From contig NZ_CP101456.1 of NCBI RefSeq assembly GCF_024362485.1, positions 3,968,001-4,032,000 on the forward strand: a DNA stretch of 64,000 bases, read 5' to 3'. Both the position numbers and the translations under genes were made by a program. This document shows positions 51,449 through 59,928 of this stretch, one piece after another (within the stretch, counting starts at the first letter, position 1; every line of letters starts with the position of its first letter). This DNA is from Natronobeatus ordinarius. GTDB lineage: Archaea > Halobacteriota > Halobacteria > Halobacteriales > Natrialbaceae. The notes under the pieces are model-generated. The model had not been told where the DNA came from and searched no databases. It saw nothing but the letters and a program-made list of their open reading frames with translations.

Positions 51449-52052
51449 GGCTCGCTATCCGATACTGGCTGATACGAGTTCCTTGATCGCGGTTGCGAAC
51501 ACCACTCAGTGGGAACTGCTGAAAGACGCGATCCACCTTACAACGACAAACGTCTGCAAGCACGAACTGCAAAACCACGTCAGCTCGAACAAATACCCGC
51601 CTGAGGGCAGCCGTGAGCACTACTTAAAACAAGGAAGCCAACGTGTTCTTGAACATCTAGACGAGGATTCGTCGCCGTGGTCGTGCGTAACTGTCGTTCC
51701 CCGCCCGCATGGGCCAGACGCAGGCGAGCAATCGCTCAAGCAGGAGCTTTCTGAGCATGCTTCTTCGTATCAGATCGTCTCGATTCTTGACTCAGCTGCG
51801 AGACGGTCAATTCGGCGTCTCATTGAGGACAACGCGTACGACATCGACGTTGTGGGACCACCGTATCTCCTCTACATCCTGCTTGATAACGACCTCATCG
51901 CAAAGCCTGAATTCTGCGAGGCAACCGTGGAGATGATTCGGACGGAAGGGTGGACCGGGTACGAAGTTGTGAAGAACGCGTGGACCAGTATTCCCGTCGA
52001 TTGTTCCGAAATCCTTGGCGGCGAATATGATGACGCTCTTCCACCAACCTGA
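51438..52052 (+). CDS. PIN-domain-like ribonuclease, putative toxin
   Basis: 204-aa protein. The N-terminus ILADTSSLIAVANTTQWELL has the first PIN Asp; TNVCKHELQNHV supplies the Glu; DAGEQSLKQEL resembles the conserved GE..L loop; later acids (VSILDSAARRSIRRL) may complete the metal site. It is longer than typical VapC (about 130 aa), with an inserted region at 55-100. Start overlaps the antitoxin gene by 11 bp, a translational-coupling pattern of TA modules. Repeat A copy 2 follows 55 bp after its stop. Confidence 0.72.
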   Translation: MASEARYPILADTSSLIAVANTTQWELLKDAIHLTTTNVCKHELQNHVSSNKYPPEGSREHYLKQGSQRVLEHLDEDSSPWSCVTVVPRPHGPDAGEQSLKQELSEHASSYQIVSILDSAARRSIRRLIEDNAYDIDVVGPPYLLYILLDNDLIAKPEFCEATVEMIRTEGWTGYEVVKNAWTSIPVDCSEILGGEYDDALPPT

Positions 52053-52106
52053 TCCGACAAACTGTGTTCCAGCTGACCAGTACAGAGCAAGCAGGCACCG
52101 GAGCAG

Positions 52107-52230
52107 CTATAGTACTCGTTGAAACGGTTTACACCCGGTCACAGCCGAGCGGGCAGCCTCGACCTCGTCGACGAGGCTGCCCGACAACGGTCGTGACCAG
52201 GTGTGCAATGACTTTCAACGGCTACTATAG
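52107..52230. repeat. Dispersed hairpin repeat A, copy 2
   Basis: 124-bp element with terminal inverted repeats CTATAGTACTCGTTGAAA and TTTCAACGGCTACTATAG and a perfect central stem GGGCAGCCTCG/CGAGGCTGCCC. The whole unit can fold into one long imperfect hairpin. It lies after the PIN gene. Confidence 0.88.
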
Positions 52231-52716
52231 TGATCACCAGGACACTGATTTTATGTAGCAGTATATAGTTTATACCGGAACGGGTGGCTGCTCGAGCCCG
52301 TCATCGACCGCTCGAGGAGTCGTCGCGTCGACGAGGAGTGCGTTCCAACCGTTGTGAGTACGATCGGGCTCAGCTGAGACCGAGACCCGTGAGAACGCCC
52401 TCGAGTGATACTGCCGGACCGGTTCACACATCGATCGCACGCGACCGGCCGTCGGATTCGCTGACGGCCGGTCACAGCGCGATCGAGTGGGGACTGACTG
52501 TTGTCCAGTAGTATGAACTAACCAGTTCTCGACGCCGCCCGTTGACCGTTCTCGCCGCAGTGGTATGCGAACGCGCGCACGGAGGGGAGGACCGAGACCG
52601 AACGGAATCGATCCCGACTCACCCAGCCGACGGCGCGGACGAGCCCCACCGTCGCGGTCTGAACGTCGAGCGGCCACTCGTACTCGAGTGAGCCGCGACG
52701 TGTCGCCTCCGGACGG
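52231..52716. other. Non-coding spacer between repeat A copies
   Basis: 486 bp with stop-rich or Arg/Ser-rich low-complexity frames only; a 135-aa minus-strand frame (52270-52677) has no family features and is judged spurious. A short AT-rich run (GATTTTATGTAGCAGTATAT, 52249-52268) could be a promoter or an old gene end. Confidence 0.5.
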
Positions 52717-52840
52717 CTATAGTGCTCGTTGAAACGAGTTACCCCCGGTCACAGCCGGGCGGGCAGCCTCGGCCTCGTCGGCGAGGCTGTCCGCCAACGG
52801 TCGTGACCGGGTGTGCAATGACGTTCAACGGTTACTATAC
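52717..52840. repeat. Dispersed hairpin repeat A, copy 3
   Basis: 124-bp copy: CTATAGTGCTCGTTGAAA left end, GTTCAACGGTTACTATA right end, outer stem CCCGGTCAC/GTGACCGGG perfect, central GGGCAGCCTCG/CGAGGCTGTCC with one G-T pair. About 90 percent identical to copy 2 by eye, in the same orientation, 610 bp away. Confidence 0.88.
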
Positions 52841-53432
52841 CGAAGCGGCCAGTATACGGGTCGCGCGACCCACCCAGTCCGGCCGACGCCGGGAGCAACC
52901 GGGGCCGTGAACCTCGATCGGGCAGCGAAACGTCCGATGGCGAGACGCCTACCAGGCGAGAGGCGTGCAGCGACGCGAGTGAGCTGGTCAGCCAGCACGC
53001 GAGCGTGCGGTCCGAAGTCGGAGGTTGCGTCCCGAAGCCCAGGTGAGAAGCAGTCGCCTTGAAAGCACCTTGGCAGCCGTCACCCAACCAGGTTCGAGCG
53101 GTCTCGGGTCCTGACGAGCGACAGCCCGAACGAGCCGCCTCGAGCCCGGCCACCTGACGTCGCCGACGACCCCACCCCGATAAACCAAATTCCACGATAT
53201 AGAATCGGCGACTGGTGGTCGATCACGGCCGAAGTGACGAGTCCGTCGACATCGCGACTGAGAGCCGGTCCTCACGAAATCACACACCGGAACCCTCGAG
53301 GACGTCGGCTGCCTCGAGCGTTCGTCCGGTTGGCGTCTGACTGGTCGCTGGTGTCTTCGACCTGGCTACACGATGTTCGAAAACAGTCCTCGGTCAGTCA
53401 CCGACCTCGAGTCCGTTCGTCGCGCTGGCCGT
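52841..53432. other. Non-coding block rich in small perfect hairpins
   Basis: 592 bp without a credible gene. It holds the perfect palindrome GGGTCGCGCGACCC (52858-52871), the stem ACGCCT/AGGCGT (52945-52966) and GCACGC-GA-GCGTGC (52995-53008). A GATAAACCAAATTC (53179-53192) could be a TATA region for a transcript reading to the left (minus strand). A structured RNA gene is possible, but I could not match RNase P RNA or SRP RNA signatures. Confidence 0.4.
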
Positions 53433-54500
53433 TCACTCGAGTCGGTAGCGCAACAGTGCCGCGATCCCTCCCAGGTTCGACAGTTGCTGACCGGGCGGGA
53501 ACTCACTCGAGAAGACGGTCACCTCGCCGCCTTTCTGTTCGGCCGTGCGGACGATCTCGTCGACGTCGACGGTCCACTCGCCGTCAGGGCCGCGTTCCTG
53601 ACGCAGGCGGTCGTCGAGTACGAGCAGGCGCTCGATGGCGCCGTACTCGGCGGCCTTCGCCACCTCTTCGGGACCGTAGGCGGCTTTCGCCCCCTCGGCG
53701 ATGCGCCGAGTGAGTTCGTCGATGTCTTCGGCCTCGCTCTCGATCCGGGTCTCCTGCTGGACGTCCGCGACGGCCCCCCGTTTGAGGACCTCGTGGACGC
53801 CGCGGTCGCCGACGCTCGCCGTGTCGACCATCGTGACGAGGTCGGCGACCTCGGGCTCGTTCTGTTCTACGTACTTGTAGGCGTCCTGCTTCGTGAAGCC
53901 GGGGCCGGCGAGGATGATGGCGTCGACCTCGAGTCGTTTCAGGACCGTCGCGAGTTCGGCGAACAGCTCCGAGCGCTCGCGGGCGTACTCGCCTTTGCCC
54001 GTCGGCCCCGTGATGGTCGCCCGTTCCTCGGTGCCGTACTGGGCGACCGTGTGGACGTGGGCCTGCCCCTCTTCGACGGTGGCGATGGCGACGTCGGGGC
54101 TCTCGGCGGCTTCCTCGGCCTCCTCGAGTCGCTCGCGCTGGTCGGGTTTCCACCACTTATCGATCGAGATCTCCTCGCGCTCTTCGACGTTGAGCGTGTG
54201 GTGGAAGCCGAGCTGATCCTCCCGGGAGCAGGCGACGATCTCGCCGCCTACCCGCAGCCGGTTGGCGAACTTGTGGAACTCGACCGTCTCGACGGCGATC
54301 GCGACCCACATGTGCTCGCGCTCGCCACCCGTATCGCGCATCTGGTCGTCGTTGCGCTGGATCCGCCGGGTGGTGTCGCCGGCGACGCGGTCGCCGGGCT
54401 CGAGGACGTACTGGAGGTGCCAGAGGTCGTCCAGGCTCTCGGGGACGACGGTGACGCGCTCGCGGCCACCCTCGAGCTGCTCCCGGCTCTTGATCTGCAT
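53433..54500 (-). CDS. pelA: mRNA surveillance protein pelota (Dom34)
   Basis: 355-aa ribosome-rescue factor that, with aABCE1, splits stalled ribosomes. Domain 1 is Sm-like ([20 protein letters not shown] to about 130), domain 2 is eRF1-like central fold ([19 protein letters not shown]), domain 3 the eRF1 C-terminal fold ([49 protein letters not shown]). No GGQ motif, as expected for pelota. The RqcH gene lies on the same strand 250 bp upstream, so two steps of ribosome quality control are neighbours. Confidence 0.95.
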   Translation of the reverse strand: MQIKSREQLEGGRERVTVVPESLDDLWHLQYVLEPGDRVAGDTTRRIQRNDDQMRDTGGEREHMWVAIAVETVEFHKFANRLRVGGEIVACSREDQLGFHHTLNVEEREEISIDKWWKPDQRERLEEAEEAAESPDVAIATVEEGQAHVHTVAQYGTEERATITGPTGKGEYARERSELFAELATVLKRLEVDAIILAGPGFTKQDAYKYVEQNEPEVADLVTMVDTASVGDRGVHEVLKRGAVADVQQETRIESEAEDIDELTRRIAEGAKAAYGPEEVAKAAEYGAIERLLVLDDRLRQERGPDGEWTVDVDEIVRTAEQKGGEVTVFSSEFPPGQQLSNLGGIAALLRYRLE

Positions 54501-54584
54501 GGGAACTCGTTCACGGGGAGGCGGTAAGTGGGCTGCGATCGATCTGTCCGGGCCGGGTCGGCGTCACTCGAGCGACGGCTGAGG

Positions 54585-54594
54585 AATTATTAAG
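54585..54594 (+). promoter_or_regulatory. TATA-like box for the 31-aa membrane peptide
   Basis: AATTATTAAG is centred about 29 nt before the ATG at 54619, a strong box in this GC-rich DNA, supporting a real transcript. Confidence 0.6.
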
Positions 54595-54618
54595 TAACCG
54601 AGCTGTGAATAGAACTGC

Positions 54619-54714
54619 ATGATCCTGGACGCTCTCAAAGTCGCCATCGTGCTCTCGATATCGATTCTCGCCATCTTCGCCGCGATTCACTGGGTGAACG
54701 TCACGCTCTTCTGA
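54619..54714 (+). CDS. 31-aa single-pass membrane microprotein
   Basis: 31 residues, starting MILDALKVAIVLSISILAIF and ending WVNVTLF. It is a single hydrophobic helix with a short polar N-terminus. A strong TATA-like box at the right distance and a clean stop favour expression; no family is known to me. It is convergent with RqcH (32 bp from its end) and divergent from pelA. Confidence 0.6.
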   Translation: MILDALKVAIVLSISILAIFAAIHWVNVTLF

Positions 54715-54746
54715 GGACGATCGGCGCGAGTCGACGCTCGCGACGG

Positions 54747-56861
54747 TCAGTCCTCGACGACCCGACTCCCGCCCGGCGGCAAGAAGTGCTGGATCTTGTC
54801 CGGGCTGGCGATCTTGCGAACGAACGACTCGTCCTCGAATCGCTCGCGCAGCCGCCGGTAGATCCGCTTGGCCGCGTCGGCCTGGGCGAACCGACCGGGT
54901 TCGACCCGGATCGTCGTCACCGCAACCTCCTCGATCGCCGACGGGGGTCCGCCGACGACCTGCGTGGTGGGTTCACACTGGATGCCGACCGCGACGCCCA
55001 CGGGCGTATCGTCGAAGTACGTCCGCTCACCCCGGATCGCGAAGCCACCTTTCTCGAGGTACTCGCCGCTTTCCGGCGTCTTCGTCACCTGGTCTGAATC
55101 CACCATGTAGACGTCGCCCGCGTAGCGGCCGTCCTTCCAGACCGAGGCGTAGGAGACGGCGAACTGGGCGGCTTCCTCGAGGCTCGAGTCGGGGATCTCG
55201 ACGTCCGCGCTCGAGGGCTCGCTCGGGTCGGTCGCCTTGAGCACCGTGACGGGGCCGCCGTGAGCCTGCGTGTGAAACACCTTGTCGCCGCGCTCTAAAT
55301 ACTTCTTCACGAGTTCTTCGTTCTGGTCGGCGTTCCGGCCGCCGATGACGAGGAAGTCGTCGCTCGTGTGGAACCACCGGAAGCGTTCGTACCACTCCTC
55401 GGTCCGGCGGACGGGGACGGAGGGTTCGGCGAGCCAGTCACGCTCCTCGTCCTCGTCCTCGTCGGCCTCATCCGGCTCGCCGTCGTCGGCCTCCCACTCG
55501 TCGCGGCGACGTTCGATCTCCGCCAGCTGCTCGCGGGTGTCCTCGATGGCGGCGAGGGCGCCCTCTTTCTTTTCGGCGACGCGTTTCGCCTCGGTGTAGA
55601 GCCGGTCGGCGTTCTTCTCGACGCCGTGGCGAGCCACCAGGTCGATTCGCTCGCCGTCGACGTCGACGGTCACCATCCCCTCGCTCCCGTCGACGGCGAC
55701 GACCGCCTCGGCGGCCTCGATGCCGCGTTCTTTGCCCTCCTCGAACAGTGCCTCGATCTCCTCCCACGGGCGGTCCTGCTCGCGGGCGCGCTGGACCGTC
55801 GAGAGGATCTCGTCCACCAGCCCGTAGTTCGCGTACAGCAACTCGGCCCGTTCGCGTTCGGCCTCCGCCTGCTGTTCGAAGCCCTCGATCGCCCCCTCCT
55901 GCTGTGCGACGATCCGCTCGTGTTTGGCGATCTGCTCCTCGAAGTCCGGCCGCTGGGTGCCCGGCTCGGGCTCGCCGTCGTCCAGCTCGAGGCGGAAGAA
56001 GTAGTCGTCGAGCGCCGCGAGGAACGTGTCGGAGGGTTCGGCGGCGAGGTGAGCGTGTTCTTCGAGCGGGAACGGCGTGACGTCGACGACCCGTCCCTCG
56101 GCGTCGTCGCCGTCCTCGAGGTAGAGCCGCGGCTCGACGTTGCCGTTTCGGACGTCGATCGCGAGGCGCTCGAGTGCCCCGTAGAGCCGGTCGTACACCT
56201 CCTCGTCCGCGTCGTCGATGTCGAGGGCCTTCTCGACGCCCGCCCGGGTGCACAGCTCCTCGGCGTAGAGCCCGCCGAGGTTGAGCTGGGTCGCGAGGGT
56301 TCGGACGACGTCGGTGTCCGACTCGTCCATGTGGTGATCGAACGCCTCCCGTGAGACCGACAGTGGGTCGAGACGGCTCTCTGGGAACTCGTATCGGGAG
56401 CCGGGCGCAACGGTTCGAGATTTCAGCCGAACCGTCTCGAGGGAGTCGATCACCTCGTACTCGCCGTTCGTGACGGCGACGTTCCCCTGGCCGAACAGTT
56501 CGACGATGAGTCTCGTCATCCCGTCCTCGCGGTCGAAGACGAACTCGAGGATGCGGTCGAACTCGTACTGCTCGACGCCGACGAAGTCGGCGCCCGACAG
56601 GCGGTTTCGAAGCATCATCGCGAACTGGGGTGGCCGGCCGGGTGCATCGGGGACGCGCTCGGGCGAGACCGTGTGGGCGCGCTTGACCTCGCCGACCTCG
56701 ATCAGTACCTCGAGGCGGCCCCGGTCGAAGTCGCGCATCTTGAGCCGGAGGAGGTCGTCGCCGTAGAGGTAGGCCTTGTCGACTTTCGCCCCCTCGTAGG
56801 CCCCGAACTCCCGAACGAGGGCGGCGAGGTCGACGCTAGTGAGTTCCCGCTTCGGATCCAT
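54747..56861 (-). CDS. rqcH: Ribosome quality control protein RqcH/Tae2 (NEMF family)
   Basis: 704-aa protein of the NFACT family that binds stalled 50S subunits and in bacteria and eukaryotes recruits tRNA-Ala to add C-terminal tails. NFACT-N (about 1-260, MDPKRELTSVDLAALVREFG), HhH region, a long coiled coil (about 290-460) and NFACT-R (about 490-690, WYERFRWFHTSDDFLVIGGR then KVFHTQAHGGPVTVLKA). Archaeal copies are known but little studied. Same strand as, and just upstream of, pelota. Start at 56859-56861 chosen because the upstream 81 codons are unrelated. Confidence 0.93.
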   Translation of the reverse strand: MDPKRELTSVDLAALVREFGAYEGAKVDKAYLYGDDLLRLKMRDFDRGRLEVLIEVGEVKRAHTVSPERVPDAPGRPPQFAMMLRNRLSGADFVGVEQYEFDRILEFVFDREDGMTRLIVELFGQGNVAVTNGEYEVIDSLETVRLKSRTVAPGSRYEFPESRLDPLSVSREAFDHHMDESDTDVVRTLATQLNLGGLYAEELCTRAGVEKALDIDDADEEVYDRLYGALERLAIDVRNGNVEPRLYLEDGDDAEGRVVDVTPFPLEEHAHLAAEPSDTFLAALDDYFFRLELDDGEPEPGTQRPDFEEQIAKHERIVAQQEGAIEGFEQQAEAERERAELLYANYGLVDEILSTVQRAREQDRPWEEIEALFEEGKERGIEAAEAVVAVDGSEGMVTVDVDGERIDLVARHGVEKNADRLYTEAKRVAEKKEGALAAIEDTREQLAEIERRRDEWEADDGEPDEADEDEDEERDWLAEPSVPVRRTEEWYERFRWFHTSDDFLVIGGRNADQNEELVKKYLERGDKVFHTQAHGGPVTVLKATDPSEPSSADVEIPDSSLEEAAQFAVSYASVWKDGRYAGDVYMVDSDQVTKTPESGEYLEKGGFAIRGERTYFDDTPVGVAVGIQCEPTTQVVGGPPSAIEEVAVTTIRVEPGRFAQADAAKRIYRRLRERFEDESFVRKIASPDKIQHFLPPGGSRVVED

Positions 56862-56997
56862 ACCACAACTGCCGGGCCCGGTCAAAAAGACGTGTCGCTC
56901 CCGCTCGAGTCGGTGGCGGGCTCGATCCGCACCCGGGAAACCGGCTCGAGCGAGCGCACTCGTGGTCTTTATCCGTTCTCGCCCGTTGCACAAACGC

Positions 56998-57036
56998 ATG
57001 GAAACAGTCGTCGGTGCCGGGGGGGTCGTTCGATGA
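56998..57036 (+). CDS. 12-codon leader ORF overlapping the next gene by ATGA
   Basis: METVVGAGGVVR followed by TGA at 57034-57036; the TGA overlaps the ATG of the next gene. A TATA-like GTCTTTATCC (56965-56974) lies 28 nt before this ATG, so it should be at the very 5' end of the mRNA. It spans a run of seven G. It is either a leader peptide or the true N-terminus of the next gene broken by a G-run length change. Confidence 0.45.
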   Translation: METVVGAGGVVR

Positions 57037-57755
57037 CCGCCGACATGTACGGACCGCCGAAGGACGACGACGACGCGGACTCGGAACCGGACGACGACGT
57101 CCACCGGTTCGACTCGTTCGTCGATCGGTTAGAAGCGGCGGGTGGCCTCGACGTCCGCGCGCTGGTCGCCGAAGCCGCTCCCGACCTCGATATCGAGGGC
57201 GTCGTCTTCCACTACCGCGGCGTCCGGGTGCCCGCCTACAACGGGATGTTCGTCCGCGAACCCGTCGGCTCGCGAGACGTCCCGGCGTTCAGCCTCGAGG
57301 TCGACGCCGTCGGCCCCCGGAGCACCTGGGCCGTGTTCGACGTGACGCTCGGCTGGGACTGGTACCTCGTCCAGACCGACGAGGCGGTCGTCCTCGCCTG
57401 GATGACCGACGAGGAGTTCGAGGCCGAGGAGGCCACGCAGTTCGACTCGAAACGCGAGGCGGTGGCCGCGGGCCAGTTCTCCTTCGGCCTCTTCCTCTAC
57501 GGCGGGGAGTCCTGGGCCGAGCGCCTCGAGGTGATCCAGGCGACCGACTCGCCGGCGCTCGTCCAGCTGCCGGACGGACGGACGCTCGTTCCAGACAACC
57601 AGCCGGACTTCTACAGCCTCGTCGAGTCCTCGCCGGAGGCGTTCCGGGCGGGCGCTGGCGCACCCGACTACCTCGGCCTGCTCGAACTCGAGGTGTCGAT
57701 CGACGCCGACGCGCCCGGAGACGGGGACGACGCGCCCGAGCCGGACGACGCCTGA
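57033..57755 (+). CDS. Acidic haloarchaeal protein, unknown function
   Basis: 240-aa soluble protein. An acidic N-terminus (PPKDDDDADSEPDDDVHR) precedes a globular region with AAPDLDIEGVVFHYRGVRVP, WAVFDVTLGWDWYLVQTDEA, SFGLFLYGGESWAERLEVI and VPDNQPDFYSLVESSPEAFR. No family recognised. The start is uncertain because of the overlapping 12-codon ORF and G-run upstream. A perfect 15-bp hairpin follows its stop. Confidence 0.7.
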   Translation: MTADMYGPPKDDDDADSEPDDDVHRFDSFVDRLEAAGGLDVRALVAEAAPDLDIEGVVFHYRGVRVPAYNGMFVREPVGSRDVPAFSLEVDAVGPRSTWAVFDVTLGWDWYLVQTDEAVVLAWMTDEEFEAEEATQFDSKREAVAAGQFSFGLFLYGGESWAERLEVIQATDSPALVQLPDGRTLVPDNQPDFYSLVESSPEAFRAGAGAPDYLGLLELEVSIDADAPGDGDDAPEPDDA

Positions 57756-57774
57756 GACGGATCAGTATACCGTT

Positions 57775-57814
57775 TTACCGGTGATCGCTGCCCTGTTCGA
57801 GCGATCACCGGTAA
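57775..57814. terminator. Perfect 15-bp inverted repeat after the acidic protein gene
   Basis: TTACCGGTGATCGCT (57775-57789) and AGCGATCACCGGTAA (57800-57814) pair perfectly around a 10-base loop, 20 bp past the stop codon. It could be a terminator, an operator for the ZIP transporter gene 90 bp on, or another palindromic repeat. Confidence 0.6.
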
Positions 57815-57903
57815 CGAAGTACAACAGACCGAATGAGTACGCCCGTTCACAGCGAGCGCGAAGCGGGCCGTAGCCTTTGACACTCGAGCGCGAAGCCACC
57901 GCC

Positions 57904-58728
57904 ATGGCCTCGCTCGGCGAGGTACTCCTCGTCGCCACGCTCGCGGGCTGTGCGACCGGCCTCGGCGCGCTGCCGACGCTCGTCACCGACCGGGTCAGCC
58001 ACCGCGTCTACGACGGCGCGATCGGGTTCGCCGGCGGCGTCATGGTCGGGGCCGCAGTGTTCGCGCTCGTCGTCCCCGGCCTCGAATTCGGCTCGCCATG
58101 GGAGGTCGTCGCCGGCGTCCTCGCAGGCGGCGCGTTTCTGCTCGCGGCGAACGCCCTGCTGCCGCACTTGCACCTCCGCTTCCGTGGCGAGGCCGCCGAG
58201 GGGACCATCGTCCTCGAGGACCCAGCCGAGAACCTCCCCACGCTCGAGGCGTCCCGCGAGGACGCCGACCGGACGGACGACCTCCGGCGGGCCGTCCTCG
58301 TCGGGAGCGCGGTGACGATCCACAACGTCCCCGAGGGACTGGCCGTCGGCATCGCCTTCGCCAGCGGCGAAACGGGACTCGGGTTCGCCATCGCGACCGC
58401 CATCGCCGTCCAGAACGTCCCCGACGGCTTCGCGATGGCCGTCCCCGCCGCTCGAGCGGGCGTCTCACGGTCGAAGGTCGTCCTCTACACGACCCTCTCG
58501 GGGGGCGTTCCGGAACCGGTCGCCGCCGCCGTCGGCTTCTCGCTCGTCGTCCTCGTCACCGGCCTCTTTCCGCTCGCCGCAGGCTTCGCCGCCGGCGCGA
58601 TGATCGCCGTCGTCTTCCGGGAACTGGTGCCCTCGAGTCACGGCCACGGCTACGCCGACACGGCGACGGCGACGTTCGTCCTCGGCTTCTCGCTCATGCT
58701 CGTCGTCGACACCGTGCTCGCCGTGTGA
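57904..58728 (+). CDS. ZIP-family metal transporter
   Basis: 274-aa membrane protein with about eight helices, importing Zn(II) or related divalent metals. The paired signatures TIHNVPEGLAVGIAF (helix 4) and VQNVPDGFAMAVP (helix 5) supply the metal-site His, Asn, Glu and Asp. The cytoplasmic loop (about 90-125) contains HLHLRF. ATG at 57904 chosen over a GTG-less longer frame because the preceding residues are hydrophilic and unrelated. A perfect palindrome lies 90 bp upstream and could be a metal-dependent operator. Confidence 0.9.
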   Translation: MASLGEVLLVATLAGCATGLGALPTLVTDRVSHRVYDGAIGFAGGVMVGAAVFALVVPGLEFGSPWEVVAGVLAGGAFLLAANALLPHLHLRFRGEAAEGTIVLEDPAENLPTLEASREDADRTDDLRRAVLVGSAVTIHNVPEGLAVGIAFASGETGLGFAIATAIAVQNVPDGFAMAVPAARAGVSRSKVVLYTTLSGGVPEPVAAAVGFSLVVLVTGLFPLAAGFAAGAMIAVVFRELVPSSHGHGYADTATATFVLGFSLMLVVDTVLAV

Positions 58729-58794
58729 CGTGACGTCGACACGGCGCTCGCCGGGTGAGGTGGCTTTTTACCGTCCTCGTGTGAACTCGAGGGC

Positions 58795-59568
58795 GTGACA
58801 CTCGCAACGACGATTCGCGAACGGGAACCGGCCGTCGGCAACTGGCTCACCCTTCGGGATCCCGCCGTCGCCGAGATCAGCGCCGAACTCGGCTTCGACT
58901 TCGTGGTGCTGGACGTCGAGCACACGCCGAACAGCCTCGAGACGGTACTGGCGATGGCCCGCGGGATGGACGCCGCGGGGACCGACACCGAGGCGATCGT
59001 CCGCCTGCCGTGGAACGATCCCGTCGTGGTCAAGCGCGTCCTCGACGCCGGCGTCAGCGGCGTGATGGCGCCGATGGTCGGCACGGCCGAGGAAGCCGAG
59101 GCGCTCGTCGAGGCGACGCGTTACCCGCCCGAAGGAATCCGCGGCGTCGCCGGCGAGCGCGCCGCCCGGTACGGCCTCGACCTGCCCGAGTACGTCCGGG
59201 ATGGCCCCGACCCGATCACCATCGCCCAGATCGAGACGCTCGAGGGCCTCGAGAACGTCGAAGCGATCGCCGCCGTCCCCGGCCTCGACGGGCTGTTCGT
59301 CGGCCCCGCGGACCTCTCGGCGAACCTCGGCGTCTTCGGCGAGTGGGACGACGAGGAGTTTCTGGCGGCCGTCGACCGGATCCTCGAGGCCGGCCACGCG
59401 GCCGAGACGGCCGTCTCGACGCTCGCGCTCTCCGAGGCGGACGTCGAGCGCTGGCTGGCCCGCGGCTTCGACTTCATGATGGTCGGGCTCGACGCGAACT
59501 ACGTCGTCGACGGCAGCCAGCGGGCGAAGGCGGCGTTCGAGGCGGCACTCGAGGAGCGAGACGGCTGA
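58795..59568 (+). CDS. HpcH/HpaI-type aldolase
   Basis: 257-aa class II aldolase of the 2-keto-3-deoxy-L-rhamnonate/HpaI type: VGNWLTLRDPAVAEISAELG, FVVLDVEHTPNSLE, GVMAPMVGTAEEAE, the metal-ligand Glu in IAQIETLEGLENV and Asp in FVGPADLSANLG. It would cleave 2-keto-3-deoxy acids to pyruvate and an aldehyde; the specific substrate is not clear. GTG start after a TTTTTACCG box at about -28. Complete. Confidence 0.9.
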   Translation: MTLATTIREREPAVGNWLTLRDPAVAEISAELGFDFVVLDVEHTPNSLETVLAMARGMDAAGTDTEAIVRLPWNDPVVVKRVLDAGVSGVMAPMVGTAEEAEALVEATRYPPEGIRGVAGERAARYGLDLPEYVRDGPDPITIAQIETLEGLENVEAIAAVPGLDGLFVGPADLSANLGVFGEWDDEEFLAAVDRILEAGHAAETAVSTLALSEADVERWLARGFDFMMVGLDANYVVDGSQRAKAAFEAALEERDG

Positions 59569-59631
59569 GCGAGGGTCGGTCGTCGCTCGAGCGACCGGGA
59601 GCTATTTTTCTCGGCAGGAAGGAGGAGGGAT

Positions 59632-59838
59632 ATGCAACGCGTTCGCGCCGCCATCGGCGGCCTCGTGGTCTTCGTGGCGATCTTCGGCGGCTACGTGGTC
59701 GTCCGGACCCTGACCCGGCTCCTGTACGCGATCGTCTGGTTCACCGAGACGGTCGCGACGTTCGCGTTCGCGCTGGTCGTCGGCTACCTCGCCTACCGGA
59801 TCTTCTGGGGCGTGAGCGACGATCCCCGCCGCCACTGA
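59632..59838 (+). CDS. Small two-helix membrane protein
   Basis: 68-aa protein with hydrophobic helices at about 8-27 and 33-58, then DDPRRH. No family recognised. It starts 63 bp after the aldolase, with a CTATTTTTC box at about -28, so it can have its own promoter. Downstream is a CCTGATGGATCAGG hairpin (59849-59862). Confidence 0.65.
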   Translation: MQRVRAAIGGLVVFVAIFGGYVVVRTLTRLLYAIVWFTETVATFAFALVVGYLAYRIFWGVSDDPRRH

Positions 59839-59928
59839 GGACGACGACCTGATGGATCAGGTGCCCCCCTTAGTCCCGTCGGCGACCTACTGATAGTCGA
59901 TTCTCTTCCTGGAGAGTCGGTGAACCAC

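Noticed and set aside
52270-52677. 135-aa minus-strand frame between repeat A copies
   Set aside because: Arg/Ser/Pro-rich with no domain or promoter; typical of non-coding GC-rich DNA.
52749-53195. 148-aa minus-strand frame running through repeat A copy 3
   Set aside because: Begins downstream and ends inside a palindromic repeat; no plausible composition.
52841-53200. RNase P RNA or SRP RNA
   Set aside because: I searched for GAGGAAAGUC-type and GGAAG-GCAGC-type conserved boxes on both strands and found none.
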